From an uncultured Eubacteriales bacterium (GTDB lineage Bacteria > Bacillota > Clostridia > Oscillospirales > UBA644), in contig CAKSTW010000004.1 in the NCBI GenBank assembly GCA_934501435.1, positions 62,001-126,000 of the forward strand: 64,000 nt of DNA. The letters run 5' to 3'. Shown here piece after piece: positions 28,243 to 37,673 of the stretch; positions within the stretch are counted from its first letter, which is position 1, and each line of letters starts with the position of its first letter. A program made the position numbers and the translations under genes. The notes below the pieces were generated by a model that had not been told where the DNA came from, did no database searches, and saw only the letters and a program-made list of their open reading frames with translations.

Positions 28243-28938
28243 ATGGAAAGACTCGACGACCTTGTCGTTCACGGACTCAAAATATATCAGGACGACGCCC
28301 TTTTCCGCTTCGGAACGGACGCAGTTCTGCTCGCCGACTTCATAAGAGAACGGAAATATAAAAACGCGGTCGACCTTTGCAGCGGCAACGGCGTTATTCC
28401 GCTTTTGCTTTCTCACGGCTGTGCGGGAAAAATCATCGGCGTCGAAATTTCGGCGGAGGCTCACCGCCTTTCGGAAAAATCAGCCGAATACAACGGACTT
28501 TCGGAAAAAATCTCCTTTATAAACGCAGACGTGAGGATAATAAACACCAAAAAAAGTCCTCTTCCCGCGTCGTTTTTCGACCTTGTTTCGGTAAATCCTC
28601 CCTATTACGCCGAAAACAGCGGATTTGTTGCCGTGGGACAGCGGGGAAACGCGCGGACCGAAGAAGAGGGACTGCTGGAGGAGATAATAAAAGCCTCCGG
28701 AAGACTGCTTAAGAGCGGCGGCAGATTCTGCATGATAAACCGCGCCGAGAGGCTCTGCGACGTTGTATGTCTTATGCGGAAATACAAGATAGAACCGAAG
28801 ATAATGAAACTTGCCGAAACGTCGGAAAACCGTCCCGCGTCGCTTTTCCTTATCGAGGGGAGAAAAGACGCGAGACCGGGTCTTCTTTTCGAAAAACCGT
28901 ATCTTTTATATAAAAACCGTCCATACGGAAATCTGTGA
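28243..28938 (+). CDS. trmN6: tRNA1(Val) adenine-37 N6-methyltransferase family protein
   Basis: A 231-residue SAM-dependent methyltransferase of the YfiC/YabB group. FGTDAVLLADF and VDLCSGNGVIPLLL (SAM-binding motif I) are followed by the NPPYY motif near residue 125, which marks N6-adenine or N5-glutamine methyltransferases. Position between the ferredoxin and rsmI matches yabB in the holB-ricT-yabB-rsmI cluster. The exact tRNA target is taken from the family and is not shown by the sequence. Confidence 0.9.
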   Translation: MERLDDLVVHGLKIYQDDALFRFGTDAVLLADFIRERKYKNAVDLCSGNGVIPLLLSHGCAGKIIGVEISAEAHRLSEKSAEYNGLSEKISFINADVRIINTKKSPLPASFFDLVSVNPPYYAENSGFVAVGQRGNARTEEEGLLEEIIKASGRLLKSGGRFCMINRAERLCDVVCLMRKYKIEPKIMKLAETSENRPASLFLIEGRKDARPGLLFEKPYLLYKNRPYGNL

Positions 28939-28944
28939 GGAATT

Positions 28945-29784
28945 ATGGAAAAAAACAACGTTTCTTTATATTGCGTACCGACGCCGATAGGCAACCTTTC
29001 GGATATGTCCCCGCGCGCTCTCGAAATTCTGCGGACGGTGGATTTTATCGCCGCCGAGGACACCCGCAACAGCGGCGTTCTGCTTAAATATTTCGGGATA
29101 AAAAAACCGATGATAAGTTATTTTGAACATAACCGCAGGGAACGCGGCGAAATAATCATCGAAAGACTGAAAAACGGGGAAACCTGCGCGCTTATAACCG
29201 ACGCCGGAACTCCCGCCGTTTCCGACCCCGGAGAAGAACTCGTGATGCAGTGCTTTGACGCGGGGCTCGTTGTTTCCGCTCTGCCCGGTCCCTGCGCCGC
29301 GACGACCGCTCTTTCGATGTCGGGACTTCCGACGAAACGTTTTTGTTTCGAGGGCTTTTTAAGCACCGCAAAAAACAGCAGGGAAAAGCATCTTTCCTCT
29401 CTTGAAAAAGAGGAGAGGACGATGATATTCTATGAGGCGCCGCACCATCTTTGCGAGACGCTTGCCGATATGGAAAGGCATTTCGGGGCGCGTCGGATAA
29501 CCCTTATCCGCGAGATATCGAAGATTTACGAAGAGGCGAGAAGAACTACCCTTCCGGAGGCTGTCGGATACTATTCGGACAAGATAATAAAGGGCGAATT
29601 CGTGCTTATCGTCGAGGGGTATACCTCCGCCGAAACCGAAGACGTTTCCGCCGAAACACTTGCGGAAGACTTCGACGGGTTCGTTTCCGGCGGAATGTCG
29701 AAAAGCGACGCGTCAAAAGAGGTCGCGAAAAAATACGGACTCCGCCGCCGCGACGTTTACGAAATGTTTAAAAACAGAGGCTGA
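28945..29784 (+). CDS. rsmI: 16S rRNA C1402 2'-O-methyltransferase RsmI
   Basis: A 279-residue tetrapyrrole-methylase-fold enzyme. YCVPTPIGNLSDMSPRAL at the start, EDTRNSGVLLKYF, DAGTPAVSDPG and LPGPCAATTALSMSGL are diagnostic, and the C-terminal helix (SKSDASKEVAKKYGLRRRDV) is the usual small domain. It methylates the ribose of C1402 in the decoding centre. It is the last gene of the cluster and lies 6 bases after trmN6. Confidence 0.96.
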   Translation: MEKNNVSLYCVPTPIGNLSDMSPRALEILRTVDFIAAEDTRNSGVLLKYFGIKKPMISYFEHNRRERGEIIIERLKNGETCALITDAGTPAVSDPGEELVMQCFDAGLVVSALPGPCAATTALSMSGLPTKRFCFEGFLSTAKNSREKHLSSLEKEERTMIFYEAPHHLCETLADMERHFGARRITLIREISKIYEEARRTTLPEAVGYYSDKIIKGEFVLIVEGYTSAETEDVSAETLAEDFDGFVSGGMSKSDASKEVAKKYGLRRRDVYEMFKNRG

Positions 29785-29836
29785 AGACCGGTTTTTAACT
29801 CTTAAATACCGAAAAATTTATGAATTTTTTATCTTT

Positions 29837-29867
29837 TACCCCCGGAAAGCGATCTTTCGGGGGTAAA
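29837..29867. other. Long GC-rich hairpin in the rsmI-M23 gap
   Basis: TTTTACCCCCG and CGGGGGTAAAA flank GAAAG/CTTTC arms (one bulge). The T and A tracts are part of the stem, so it lacks a free T run in both directions; it may still end rsmI transcription or protect the 3' end. Confidence 0.5.
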
Positions 29868-29894
29868 AAACTACATTTTAGCCGAAGATAAGAC

Positions 29895-29923
29895 TTGAAA
29901 AAGTTAAAAATATATAGTATAAT
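29895..29923 (+). promoter_or_regulatory. Promoter of the M23 peptidase gene
   Basis: TTGAAA at 29895-29900, 17-base spacer, TATAAT at 29918-29923. Transcription starting near 29930 leaves a leader of about 107 bases, with a GCCCGGC / GCCGGGC stem (29943-29949 and 29982-29988). Confidence 0.8.
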
Positions 29924-30036
29924 ATATATTGGCTAAAAGTGCGCCCGGCAAGGCACGTTCTGCGGATAAAAATTCCCGCGCGCCGGGCAGGAAAATCCCT
30001 GTCGAGGATAAAAAAAAGACAGAGAAAGGAAACGAT

Positions 30037-31725
30037 ATGCCCCGCAATGTTCATCTCGGTTCGATAAAAAAGAGAAACAGGAACGCTACGGAAAATCCTG
30101 GCGCAAAAAACGTCGGACCGCAAATAAAGACCAAAACGGTATACAGACGAAGCAGTCTTCTCAAAGTCATAAAAAAGGCTTCGGCGAAAATGAAAGACAC
30201 GCCGTTTTCCCGATTCGGCGATTATATTAAAAGAAAATTCAGAGAATTCGTTGATTTCTCGGTTGAGGACAGAGACCTCACTTTCAAAGACGTAAAGGTA
30301 AGACACGTCAAACCGTCTTATTACATAAGAAACGTTTTTGTTTATTACTTAAAACTTATCTGGGTGTTCGCCCGCGGCGTCGTCCGCAAACTTTTACCGA
30401 TAGTCACGCCCCTTTGCGGCATTGCCATTATCATACTTTCCGCATGGGCGCTGTCGACCCATTCCCTTGCTCTCAAAGTCTCGGTAAACGGCGAAACGCT
30501 CGGATACGTCGAAAGTGAAAGCCGTTTCAACGACATAAACAGCAGAGTTTCGGGAGAAGTTCTTGAAAAGACGGGCGAAAACTACGTCATGGAAGAACTT
30601 CCGACGATGGAACTTTCCGTTGTGAAAAACGACGACCTTACCGACGAAAACGATATTTACACCGCGCTTTCTTCGATGGCTGACGACTATATGGGCAAGA
30701 CCTACGGACTTTTCATTGACGGAACGCTTGTCTCAACAAGCCGCGACGAGGGCGATTTCGAACGTCTCAAGGAAAAACTCGTCGAATATTACCTTACCGG
30801 CGCAGACGGCGAAACATGGGAAATACTCAACGATTTCGAGGTCGTCAGGGACTCCTACGACAAAAAATATCTCTGCGACTATACCGACCTGTGGAATAAA
30901 TTCACCCGTCCCGTCGAGAGCGTCAAACATACCGTCGTTCTCGAAGACGAATGGGAAACTCTTGCGGCGAAGTACGGCGTTTCGGTCACCGTCCTGAAGA
31001 TGATGAACCCCGAGATACAGAGGCTCACCGTCGGCGACGTCGTCGAAGTCGGTCAGCCCGCTTATCAGATCTCGGTAAAGACTACCAGACGGATAACTTA
31101 TAACGAAAAGATACCTTATGAAACGAAATATATCGACAATCCGTCGATCTACAAAGGCAACACCTCGATAAAGACTTACGGCTCTGCGGGAAATTACAGC
31201 ATAACCGCGGAACTTACAGTGATAGACGGCGAAGAGACGGGCCGCACGATAGTGAGCAAAGTCCAGACTTCGGCGCCCGTAACCAGAGAGGTGTATATCG
31301 GAACGAAGACGATATCTCCTTCGGGCAAATTCATCTGGCCGCTCGGCAGAGGCTACCAGTTCAAGACTTCGGGCTTCGGCTGGAGAACGCTGAGAGGAAG
31401 ATCCAATTTCCACCGCGGCGTAGACCTTGCGGCGGCATACGGAACTCAGATCTATGCGGCGGACGCGGGAACGGTAGTCGCTTACGGCTGGGATTCCTAC
31501 GGACTCGGATACTGCGTCAAGATCAATCACGGAAACGGGATAATCTCGGTTTACGGACACTGTTCCCGTCTTTCGTCAAACGTTTATCTCGGCAAGAAAG
31601 TTTATCAGGGAGAACTTATCGCGTATGTCGGCTCGACCGGCAACTCGACGGGAAATCACCTGCATTTCGGGCTTTGCTATTCCTCTTCGGGAACGTTTTT
31701 CGATCCGTGGCCCTATATAAGCTGA
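30037..31725 (+). CDS. Membrane-anchored M23 peptidase with LysM-like and G5 domains
   Basis: A 562-residue cell-wall hydrolase. A basic cytoplasmic N terminus leads to one membrane helix (about 118-140); outside are a LysM-like region (about 298-345), a G5 domain (about 349-425) and a LytM/M23 metallopeptidase domain (about 440-560) with HxxxD at His459 and Asp463 and HLH at 541-543, the zinc and catalytic residues of an active endopeptidase. I place the start at 30037 behind AGAAAGGA. An open frame back to 29929 would start at the transcription start and is rejected. Likely roles are wall growth, division or spore-wall work. Confidence 0.92.
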   Translation: MPRNVHLGSIKKRNRNATENPGAKNVGPQIKTKTVYRRSSLLKVIKKASAKMKDTPFSRFGDYIKRKFREFVDFSVEDRDLTFKDVKVRHVKPSYYIRNVFVYYLKLIWVFARGVVRKLLPIVTPLCGIAIIILSAWALSTHSLALKVSVNGETLGYVESESRFNDINSRVSGEVLEKTGENYVMEELPTMELSVVKNDDLTDENDIYTALSSMADDYMGKTYGLFIDGTLVSTSRDEGDFERLKEKLVEYYLTGADGETWEILNDFEVVRDSYDKKYLCDYTDLWNKFTRPVESVKHTVVLEDEWETLAAKYGVSVTVLKMMNPEIQRLTVGDVVEVGQPAYQISVKTTRRITYNEKIPYETKYIDNPSIYKGNTSIKTYGSAGNYSITAELTVIDGEETGRTIVSKVQTSAPVTREVYIGTKTISPSGKFIWPLGRGYQFKTSGFGWRTLRGRSNFHRGVDLAAAYGTQIYAADAGTVVAYGWDSYGLGYCVKINHGNGIISVYGHCSRLSSNVYLGKKVYQGELIAYVGSTGNSTGNHLHFGLCYSSSGTFFDPWPYIS

Positions 31726-31755
31726 TATAATTTCCAATAAAAAGGAATGAAAAAT

Positions 31756-33054
31756 ATGGAGAAATATGTTATTTCAGGCGGACATCCCCTGAACGGCGAA
31801 GTCGTCGTCGGGGGCGGTAAAAACGCCGCTGTCGCAATTATTCCGGCGACCGTTATGGTTGAAGAGACCTGCATTATCGAAAATCTTCCCGATGTCACCG
31901 ACGTAAAACTGCTCCTTGACATTCTTGAAAATATGGGTGCGGAGGTCGAGCACGTAGACCCCTGTACCGTAAAGATAAACTGCGCGAATATCAGAAGCAG
32001 CGTCGCCGACCATGACGGCGTCCGAAAGATCAGGGCTTCCTATTATCTTATGGGCGCTCTGCTTTCCCGCTTTCATTCCGCGCGCGTCGGTCTTCCCGGC
32101 GGCTGCGATTTCGGCGTACGTCCGATAGACCAGCATATAAAGGGTTTCGAAGCTCTCGGCGCCGATGTGTCGGTCGAATACGGAACGGTCAATATTTCAG
32201 CCGAAAAACTTGTCGGCTCATCGGTCTATCTTGACACGAGAAGCGTCGGCGCAACCATAAACATAATGCTTGCCGCAACTCTTGCCGAGGGCACGACCTA
32301 TATAGAAAACGCCTGCCGCGAGCCTCATATAGTCGATACCGCGAACTTTCTTAACACGATGGGCGCCGATATCAGGGGCGCCGGTACCGACGTTATAAAA
32401 ATAAGAGGCGTAAAATCTTTGCACGGCGGGAAATATTCGATAATCCCCGACCAGATAGAAGCAGGAACGTATATGGTCGCAGCGGCTGCCGCCGGCGGAA
32501 AAGTCACCGTAAAAAATATAATTCCCAAACACATGGAGACCGTCACCGCAAAACTCACCGAAGTCGGCGCCACCGTAAAAGAATTCGACGATTCGATAGT
32601 CGTTATCCGCGACCCGAAAAAACGCCTCGTGAGAACAAAAGTCAAAACAATGCCTTATCCCGGATTCCCGACAGATATGCAGCCGCAGCTTGCGACCCTT
32701 CTCTGTCTTGCGGAGGGGACTTCCATCGTTACCGAAGGCGTTTGGGACAACCGTTTCAGATATATCGAAGAACTCCGCAAACTCGGCGCCGTGGCGGACG
32801 TTGACGGGAAAGTCTGCGTTATCGAGGGCGTTGAAAAATTCACCGGAGCAAAGGTCCATGCCTGCGACCTCAGGGCGGGCGCCGCAATGGTCATCGCGGG
32901 GCTTTGCGCGGAGGGAATAACCGAGATATACGATATTCAGTATGTCGAGCGGGGTTATGAAAATTTCGTTTCCAAACTGAAAAAACTCGGCGCGAATATC
33001 GAAAAGATAAACGATGAAGAGCCTCCCGCGCTCAAACTTTCGGAAGTCGGCTGA
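31756..33054 (+). CDS. murA: UDP-N-acetylglucosamine 1-carboxyvinyltransferase
   Basis: A 432-residue enzyme that adds enolpyruvate to UDP-GlcNAc, the first committed step of peptidoglycan synthesis and the fosfomycin target. The active-site Cys is Cys117 in LPGGCDFGVRPIDQHIKG; the substrate-binding GGKNAAVAIIPA at the start and FPTDMQPQLATLLCLAEG are also present. Asp follows the Cys where many MurA have Ala or Pro. The start at 31756 is chosen because AAGGA lies 9 bases upstream; the ATG at 31747 is too close to it. Confidence 0.96.
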   Translation: MEKYVISGGHPLNGEVVVGGGKNAAVAIIPATVMVEETCIIENLPDVTDVKLLLDILENMGAEVEHVDPCTVKINCANIRSSVADHDGVRKIRASYYLMGALLSRFHSARVGLPGGCDFGVRPIDQHIKGFEALGADVSVEYGTVNISAEKLVGSSVYLDTRSVGATINIMLAATLAEGTTYIENACREPHIVDTANFLNTMGADIRGAGTDVIKIRGVKSLHGGKYSIIPDQIEAGTYMVAAAAAGGKVTVKNIIPKHMETVTAKLTEVGATVKEFDDSIVVIRDPKKRLVRTKVKTMPYPGFPTDMQPQLATLLCLAEGTSIVTEGVWDNRFRYIEELRKLGAVADVDGKVCVIEGVEKFTGAKVHACDLRAGAAMVIAGLCAEGITEIYDIQYVERGYENFVSKLKKLGANIEKINDEEPPALKLSEVG

Positions 33055-33055
33055 T

Positions 33056-33832
33056 ATGGCGCAGATCAGGGCATGTACCGTTTGCAGCGGCAGCAGCGCG
33101 AACGCCGTTTATATAGAGATCGGCGAAAACGCAATTCTCATCGACGCAGGCTGCACCGAAAAAAATCTTACCGCGTTTTTACGCGAAATAAATTCTTCCT
33201 ACGATAAAATAAAAGCCGTGTTTGTGACCCACGAACACTGCGATCATATAAAAGCCGTACCGGGTCTTACGAAAAGAAAAATTCCCGTCATCGCAAACAA
33301 AGCGACGTTGCAGACGGTTTTCGGGCTCAAGCCCGATTGCGACGAGTCTTTTTTCAGGGAACTTCCGACGGGCTTTACCGCCAGAAACGGCGATTTTGAA
33401 ATAACTTCTTTCAGAACGAGCCACGACTGCGCGGAAAGCGTCGGCTACATAATAAAGACCGAAGGCGGAAATATCGGGGTAGTGACCGACCTCGGGCAGT
33501 ACGACGTGAATACCGTCGCCGCCGTTTCGTCCTGCCGCCTTGTTTTTATAGAGGCAAATCACGACGAAGATATGCTCTGGAACGGAAAATATCCGTATCC
33601 TCTCAAAAGAAGGATAGGCGGCGTTTTCGGGCATCTTTCAAACGAACAGTGCGGAAAACTGCTTGCCGAAAGCGGAAAAAACGTCGAATTCGCGGTACTT
33701 TCGCATTTAAGCAGGGAAAACAACACTCCCGAAAAAGCGGTCTTTACCGTTTCGAAATTTGCTCCCGAAAAAATCAAAATTTCGGTAGCTCCGAGAAACG
33801 AAAGATCGGAATTTATCTATCTGCAGAGGTGA
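33056..33832 (+). CDS. MBL-fold metallohydrolase, YycJ/WalJ-like
   Basis: A 258-residue metallo-beta-lactamase-fold protein. GSSANAVYIEIGENAILIDAG, the THEHCDHIKAV metal motif near residue 57-67, and later SHD, TDLG and HLS motifs complete the two-metal site. The sequence type resembles YycJ/WalJ of Bacillota, proposed to act as a DNA or RNA exonuclease linked to wall stress, but the substrate is not shown here. The ATG is one base after the murA stop, and the next gene rlmH is also a neighbour of yycJ in Bacillus. Confidence 0.88.
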   Translation: MAQIRACTVCSGSSANAVYIEIGENAILIDAGCTEKNLTAFLREINSSYDKIKAVFVTHEHCDHIKAVPGLTKRKIPVIANKATLQTVFGLKPDCDESFFRELPTGFTARNGDFEITSFRTSHDCAESVGYIIKTEGGNIGVVTDLGQYDVNTVAAVSSCRLVFIEANHDEDMLWNGKYPYPLKRRIGGVFGHLSNEQCGKLLAESGKNVEFAVLSHLSRENNTPEKAVFTVSKFAPEKIKISVAPRNERSEFIYLQR

Positions 33833-33835
33833 AAA

Positions 33836-34270
33836 ATGCTTACCGTCCGTCTTCTTTGCGTCGGAAACCTGAAGGAAAAATACTGGCGCGACGCCTATGC
33901 GGAATATGAAAAAAGGCTTTCCCGTTTCTGCAAACTCGAAACGGTTGAAATTTCCGAAAGCGACCCCGAAAAAGAGGGCGCGGAGATACTTAAAAAAATA
34001 TCGGGATACGCGGTGGCTCTGTGTATTGAAGGAAAGGAACTTTCCTCGACCGAGTTTTCAGCATTTATCGAAAAAAAGAGTTTTGATTTTTCAAAGATAA
34101 CGTTTATGATAGGCGGTTCGGACGGACTTTCGCAGGCGGTCAAAGACGCCGCGGCTTTTAAGTTTTCCTTTTCGCCGATGACTTTTCCTCATCAATTGAT
34201 GAGAGTTCTGTTCGCAGAACAGCTTTACAGGGCTTTTACCATTTCAAATAACATAACATACCATAAATAG
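33836..34270 (+). CDS. rlmH: 23S rRNA pseudouridine-1915 N3-methyltransferase RlmH
   Basis: A 144-residue SPOUT-fold methyltransferase that modifies Psi1915 in helix 69. FMIGGSDGLS (SAM knot), the MTFPHQLMRVLFAEQLYRAF segment and the YHK C terminus are invariant family signatures. Size is normal (about 155). It lies 3 bases after the MBL gene in the same operon. Confidence 0.97.
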   Translation: MLTVRLLCVGNLKEKYWRDAYAEYEKRLSRFCKLETVEISESDPEKEGAEILKKISGYAVALCIEGKELSSTEFSAFIEKKSFDFSKITFMIGGSDGLSQAVKDAAAFKFSFSPMTFPHQLMRVLFAEQLYRAFTISNNITYHK

Positions 34271-34278
34271 GAGAAGAT

Positions 34279-34533
34279 ATGAAAGAGATCGAATACAGAC
34301 CGTCGGGCGTTTGTTCGAGAATGATAAAGGTCGCCGTCGACGACGACGGAGTGATCCAATCCGCCGTCTTTACGGGCGGCTGCTCGGGAAACACCGCCGG
34401 AATCTCAAAACTTGTCGTCGGAATGAAGGCAAAGGACGTCGCCGCTCTCCTTAAGGGAACGACCTGCGGCTACAAGAAGACTTCCTGCCCCGATCAACTC
34501 GCAAAGGCTCTTGAAAAACTTGAAGAAGAATAA
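34279..34533 (+). CDS. TSCPD-domain protein (TIGR03905 type)
   Basis: An 84-residue protein that is essentially one TSCPD domain, named for its conserved motif seen here as TSCPDQLAKAL. GVCSRMI, GGCSGNTAGI and GTTCG give further conserved cysteines. The same domain is found at the C terminus of vitamin-B12-dependent ribonucleotide reductases; the free-standing form is common in Clostridia and its function is unknown. AGGAGAAG precedes the ATG. Confidence 0.88.
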   Translation: MKEIEYRPSGVCSRMIKVAVDDDGVIQSAVFTGGCSGNTAGISKLVVGMKAKDVAALLKGTTCGYKKTSCPDQLAKALEKLEEE

Positions 34534-34552
34534 GACCGAACGGAGGGAAGAA

Positions 34553-36232
34553 ATGAAGTACAGAGAAGAATTCGAAAAATGGATAAACAGTCCGGCGCTG
34601 TCGGAAAAGGATAAAAAAGAAATAGAAGGGCTTTCGGAAGAGGAGAAAAAAGACAGATTTTCGTCCTATCTCAATTTCGGAACGGCGGGTCTTCGCGGAC
34701 TTATCGGAATAGGTAGTTTCAGAATGAATATCTATACCGTCCGTCTTGCGACGCAGGCGGTCGCGAACGTAATAAAAGCGGACGGAAAAGAAGCCTGCGA
34801 AATGGGAGTCGCCGTCGCCCACGACCCGAGAATAATGTCTGACGAATTCGCAAAAGAAGTCTGCGGAGTTTTCGTTGCAAACGGCATAAAGGCGTATTAT
34901 TTCGACGAACTCCGTCCGACGCCCGAACTTTCCTTTGCCGTAAGGGAACTCAAATGCAAAGCCGGAATAAACATCACCGCGTCCCATAACCCGAAAGAAT
35001 ACAACGGCTATAAAGTTTACTGGTCGGACGGCGCGCAGATAGGGATAGAACAGGCGAACGCCATATTAAAAGAGATGAATTCTCTCGATATTTTCGCCGA
35101 CGTAAAGACTTCCGACGGGAAAACGGCAATGGAAAACGTCGTCGTCCTCGATAAGACTTTTGATGAAAAATACCTTGAAAAGGTACTCGCACAGTCTATA
35201 AACCGCGACGTCATAAAAGAAGAAAAGGATATGAAGATAGTTTATACTCCTTTTCACGGAACGGGTCTTCGCCTTGTTCCCGAAACTTTACGCCGCGCGG
35301 GATTTGAAAACGTTATCTGCGTAAAAGAACAGATGACCCCCGACGGACGCTTCCCGACCGTCGAAAGCCCGAACCCCGAATATAAAAAGAGTTTTCAGAT
35401 GGCGATAAAACTCGCCGAAGAAACGGGAAGCGAACTCGTTATCGGAACCGACCCCGACGCCGACAGAGTGGGCGTTTGCGTAAGAAACGAAAAGGGAGAG
35501 TTTATCCCTCTTACCGGAAACCAGTCGGGCGCAATACTCCTTGAATATCTTATAACCGCAAGAAAAGAAAACGGCACTCTGCCGAAAAACGCCTGCGTCG
35601 TCAAAACGATAGTCACCTCCGAACTCGGAACCCGTATCTGCGAAGCGAACGGCATTAAGATAATGAACGTGCTTACCGGTTTCAAATTTATCGGCGAAAA
35701 GATGGAGATGTTCAAAAAGACAGGCGAATATACCTATCTTTTCGGTTATGAGGAAAGTTACGGTTCTCTTATCGGAGACTACGCAAGAGATAAGGACGCG
35801 GTAGTCGCGTGCCTTATGATCTGCGAAGCCGCCGCATACTACGCAAAAAAGGGAAAGACCCTCTGGGACGCCCTTACCGATATTTTTGAGAAATACGGAT
35901 ACCATTCCGAAAGCGTTTTCAATATTTCGATGGCGGGAATGGGCGCGTTTGACAAAATGCGCGCGTTTATGAAAGATCTCCGCGAACACCCCGCAAAGGA
36001 AATAGGCGGAATAAAAGTCGCGGAAGTGCTTGACTTTTCAAACGGGCTCTGGGGACTTCCGAAGTCGGACGTGCTTTATTTCAGACTTGCCGAAAATTCG
36101 GTCGTCGTTGTCCGCCCGTCGGGAACCGAGCCGAAAATAAAGGTCTACTTCATGACCAACGGAAAAACAAGGGAAGACGCAGATAAGAGAGTCGAAGAAC
36201 TCCGCAGCGACTTCTGCAAACAGATAAACTGA
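34553..36232 (+). CDS. Phospho-sugar mutase (phosphoglucomutase/phosphomannomutase)
   Basis: A 559-residue alpha-D-phosphohexomutase. FGTAGLRG near the start, the phosphoserine loop NITASHNPKEYNGYK, the metal loop GTDPDADRVG, the sugar loop FGYEESYG and the phosphate-binding RPSGTEPKIK are all intact. Length and sequence type match the PgcA group of Bacillota, which interconverts glucose 1- and 6-phosphate for glycogen, wall and glycolipid precursors. Start chosen at 34553 behind GGAGGGAAG; an upstream in-frame Met lies inside the TSCPD gene. Confidence 0.93.
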   Translation: MKYREEFEKWINSPALSEKDKKEIEGLSEEEKKDRFSSYLNFGTAGLRGLIGIGSFRMNIYTVRLATQAVANVIKADGKEACEMGVAVAHDPRIMSDEFAKEVCGVFVANGIKAYYFDELRPTPELSFAVRELKCKAGINITASHNPKEYNGYKVYWSDGAQIGIEQANAILKEMNSLDIFADVKTSDGKTAMENVVVLDKTFDEKYLEKVLAQSINRDVIKEEKDMKIVYTPFHGTGLRLVPETLRRAGFENVICVKEQMTPDGRFPTVESPNPEYKKSFQMAIKLAEETGSELVIGTDPDADRVGVCVRNEKGEFIPLTGNQSGAILLEYLITARKENGTLPKNACVVKTIVTSELGTRICEANGIKIMNVLTGFKFIGEKMEMFKKTGEYTYLFGYEESYGSLIGDYARDKDAVVACLMICEAAAYYAKKGKTLWDALTDIFEKYGYHSESVFNISMAGMGAFDKMRAFMKDLREHPAKEIGGIKVAEVLDFSNGLWGLPKSDVLYFRLAENSVVVVRPSGTEPKIKVYFMTNGKTREDADKRVEELRSDFCKQIN

Positions 36233-36233
36233 C

Positions 36234-36263
36234 AAAGGGCGGCAATTCGTTGCCGCCTTTTTT
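36234..36263 (+). terminator. Hairpin between the mutase gene and murI
   Basis: AAAGGGCGGCAA / TTGCCGCCTTT with a TTCG loop, one bulged G, then TTT. Either a full terminator or partial attenuation before murI, which has no obvious promoter of its own. Confidence 0.75.
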
Positions 36264-36275
36264 AAGAGGAAAATA

Positions 36276-37049
36276 ATGGAAAAGAAATATAACCCGATAG
36301 CCGTTCTCGATTCGGGAGTAGGCGGAATATCGGTGCTCAAAGAACTTGTAAAAACGCTTCCCGAAGAGAATTTCATCTTTTTCGGGGACGAAAAAAACGC
36401 CCCTTACGGGACAAAGAAAAAAGAAGAAGTCAAAAAAATCGTTTTCGGAAACGCCGACTTCCTTTTTAATAAAAAACACGCAAAGGCGCTCGTTATCGCC
36501 TGCAACACCGCGACGGGAGCGGCGGTCGCCCCTTTAAGGGAAAAATATCCCGAAATTCCGATAATCGGGATAGAACCCGAAATCAAGACCGCGGCTCTGC
36601 AGAAAAAAGACCCGAAAGTCCTCGTTATGGCGACACCCCTTACCTTAAAGCAGGAAAAATTTCTGCGGCTCGAAGGGAAATATTCTTCCGTCGCCGATTT
36701 TACCCTGCTCCCGTGCCCCGGTCTTATGGAACTTATCGAAGAGGGACATACCGACGACGAAACGCTTGCAAAATATCTTGAAAATCTGTTTTCGTCTCTT
36801 GAAAAAACGGACTTTGACGCGATAGTCCTCGGCTGCACACACTATCCGCACGCCTCGAAAGCTATCGCAAAGTTTTTTCCCGGAACTCCGATATACGACG
36901 GCTGCCGCGGGACGGCAATGCAGACCGCAAGACGTCTCGAAGAGGAAGATCTATTAAAAAACGACGGCAAAAAAGGCGAAATCGAATTTATGACCACCGC
37001 AGAAAACGAAAAGTTTGAGCCTCTCTGCAAAAAACTTCTCGGAATATAG
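36276..37049 (+). CDS. murI: Glutamate racemase
   Basis: A 257-residue enzyme that makes D-glutamate for peptidoglycan. VLDSGVGGISVLKEL at the start, the first catalytic Cys in VIACNTATG and the second in VLGCTHYPH, with FFGDEKNAPYG, are the complete active-site set. The Asp of DSG is the usual assisting acid. AGAGGA precedes the ATG. It lies with murA and the M23 peptidase in a wall-related stretch. Confidence 0.96.
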   Translation: MEKKYNPIAVLDSGVGGISVLKELVKTLPEENFIFFGDEKNAPYGTKKKEEVKKIVFGNADFLFNKKHAKALVIACNTATGAAVAPLREKYPEIPIIGIEPEIKTAALQKKDPKVLVMATPLTLKQEKFLRLEGKYSSVADFTLLPCPGLMELIEEGHTDDETLAKYLENLFSSLEKTDFDAIVLGCTHYPHASKAIAKFFPGTPIYDGCRGTAMQTARRLEEEDLLKNDGKKGEIEFMTTAENEKFEPLCKKLLGI

Positions 37050-37058
37050 GAGGAAAAT

Positions 37059-37655
37059 ATGTATCCCGACAGAAAAACCGCCGAAAAAGAACTTGAAATT
37101 GCGGGAAAACTCAATCCCGGACCGTGGACGAAACATTCCGAAAACGTGGCGAAAGCCGCTGAAATAATCGCCCGAAAATGCGGAGAAAACGCTGAAAAAG
37201 CGTATGTTCTGGGGCTTCTTCACGACATCGGACGTCGGACGGGGATCGCCGCCGTAAGGCATATTATCGACGGATACGATTTTGCAACGGAAAACGGCTG
37301 GGACGAGGTCGCAAGAGTATGCCTTACCCATTCTTTTCCCGTAAAGGATATCGACGCCGACATCGGCAAAAAGAATATCACGCCCGAACAGTATGATTTT
37401 ATCAAAAAGTTTCTCGAAGATACCGAATACGATTTTTACGATAAACTGATAATCATGTGCGACTGCCTTGCCGACGCGAACGGGTTCTGTATTCTCGAAA
37501 AACGCTTTGTCGATACGACCCGCCGCTACGGCAGTTTCCCGTTTACCGTCGACCGCTGGAACAAAACTTTTGAATATAAAGAATATTTTGAAAAACTTGC
37601 CGGCTGTTCGGTCTATGAACTTCTGCCGGATATCGAAAGTTGCATATATACCTGA
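37059..37655 (+). CDS. HD-domain phosphohydrolase
   Basis: A 198-residue protein with an HD domain: KHSENVAKAAE, then LGLLHDIGRRTG, HSF and a later Asp give the H...HD...D metal set. No other domain is present. The family includes nucleotide and tRNA-end phosphohydrolases; the substrate is not evident. It follows murI by 9 bases with AGGAGG before the ATG. Confidence 0.85.
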   Translation: MYPDRKTAEKELEIAGKLNPGPWTKHSENVAKAAEIIARKCGENAEKAYVLGLLHDIGRRTGIAAVRHIIDGYDFATENGWDEVARVCLTHSFPVKDIDADIGKKNITPEQYDFIKKFLEDTEYDFYDKLIIMCDCLADANGFCILEKRFVDTTRRYGSFPFTVDRWNKTFEYKEYFEKLAGCSVYELLPDIESCIYT

Positions 37656-37673
37656 CGCGGAACGGGGGTAAAA

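Noticed and set aside
29929..30036. In-frame extension of the M23 peptidase
   Set aside because: The TTG would be at the transcription start; the ATG at 30037 has AAAGGA before it.
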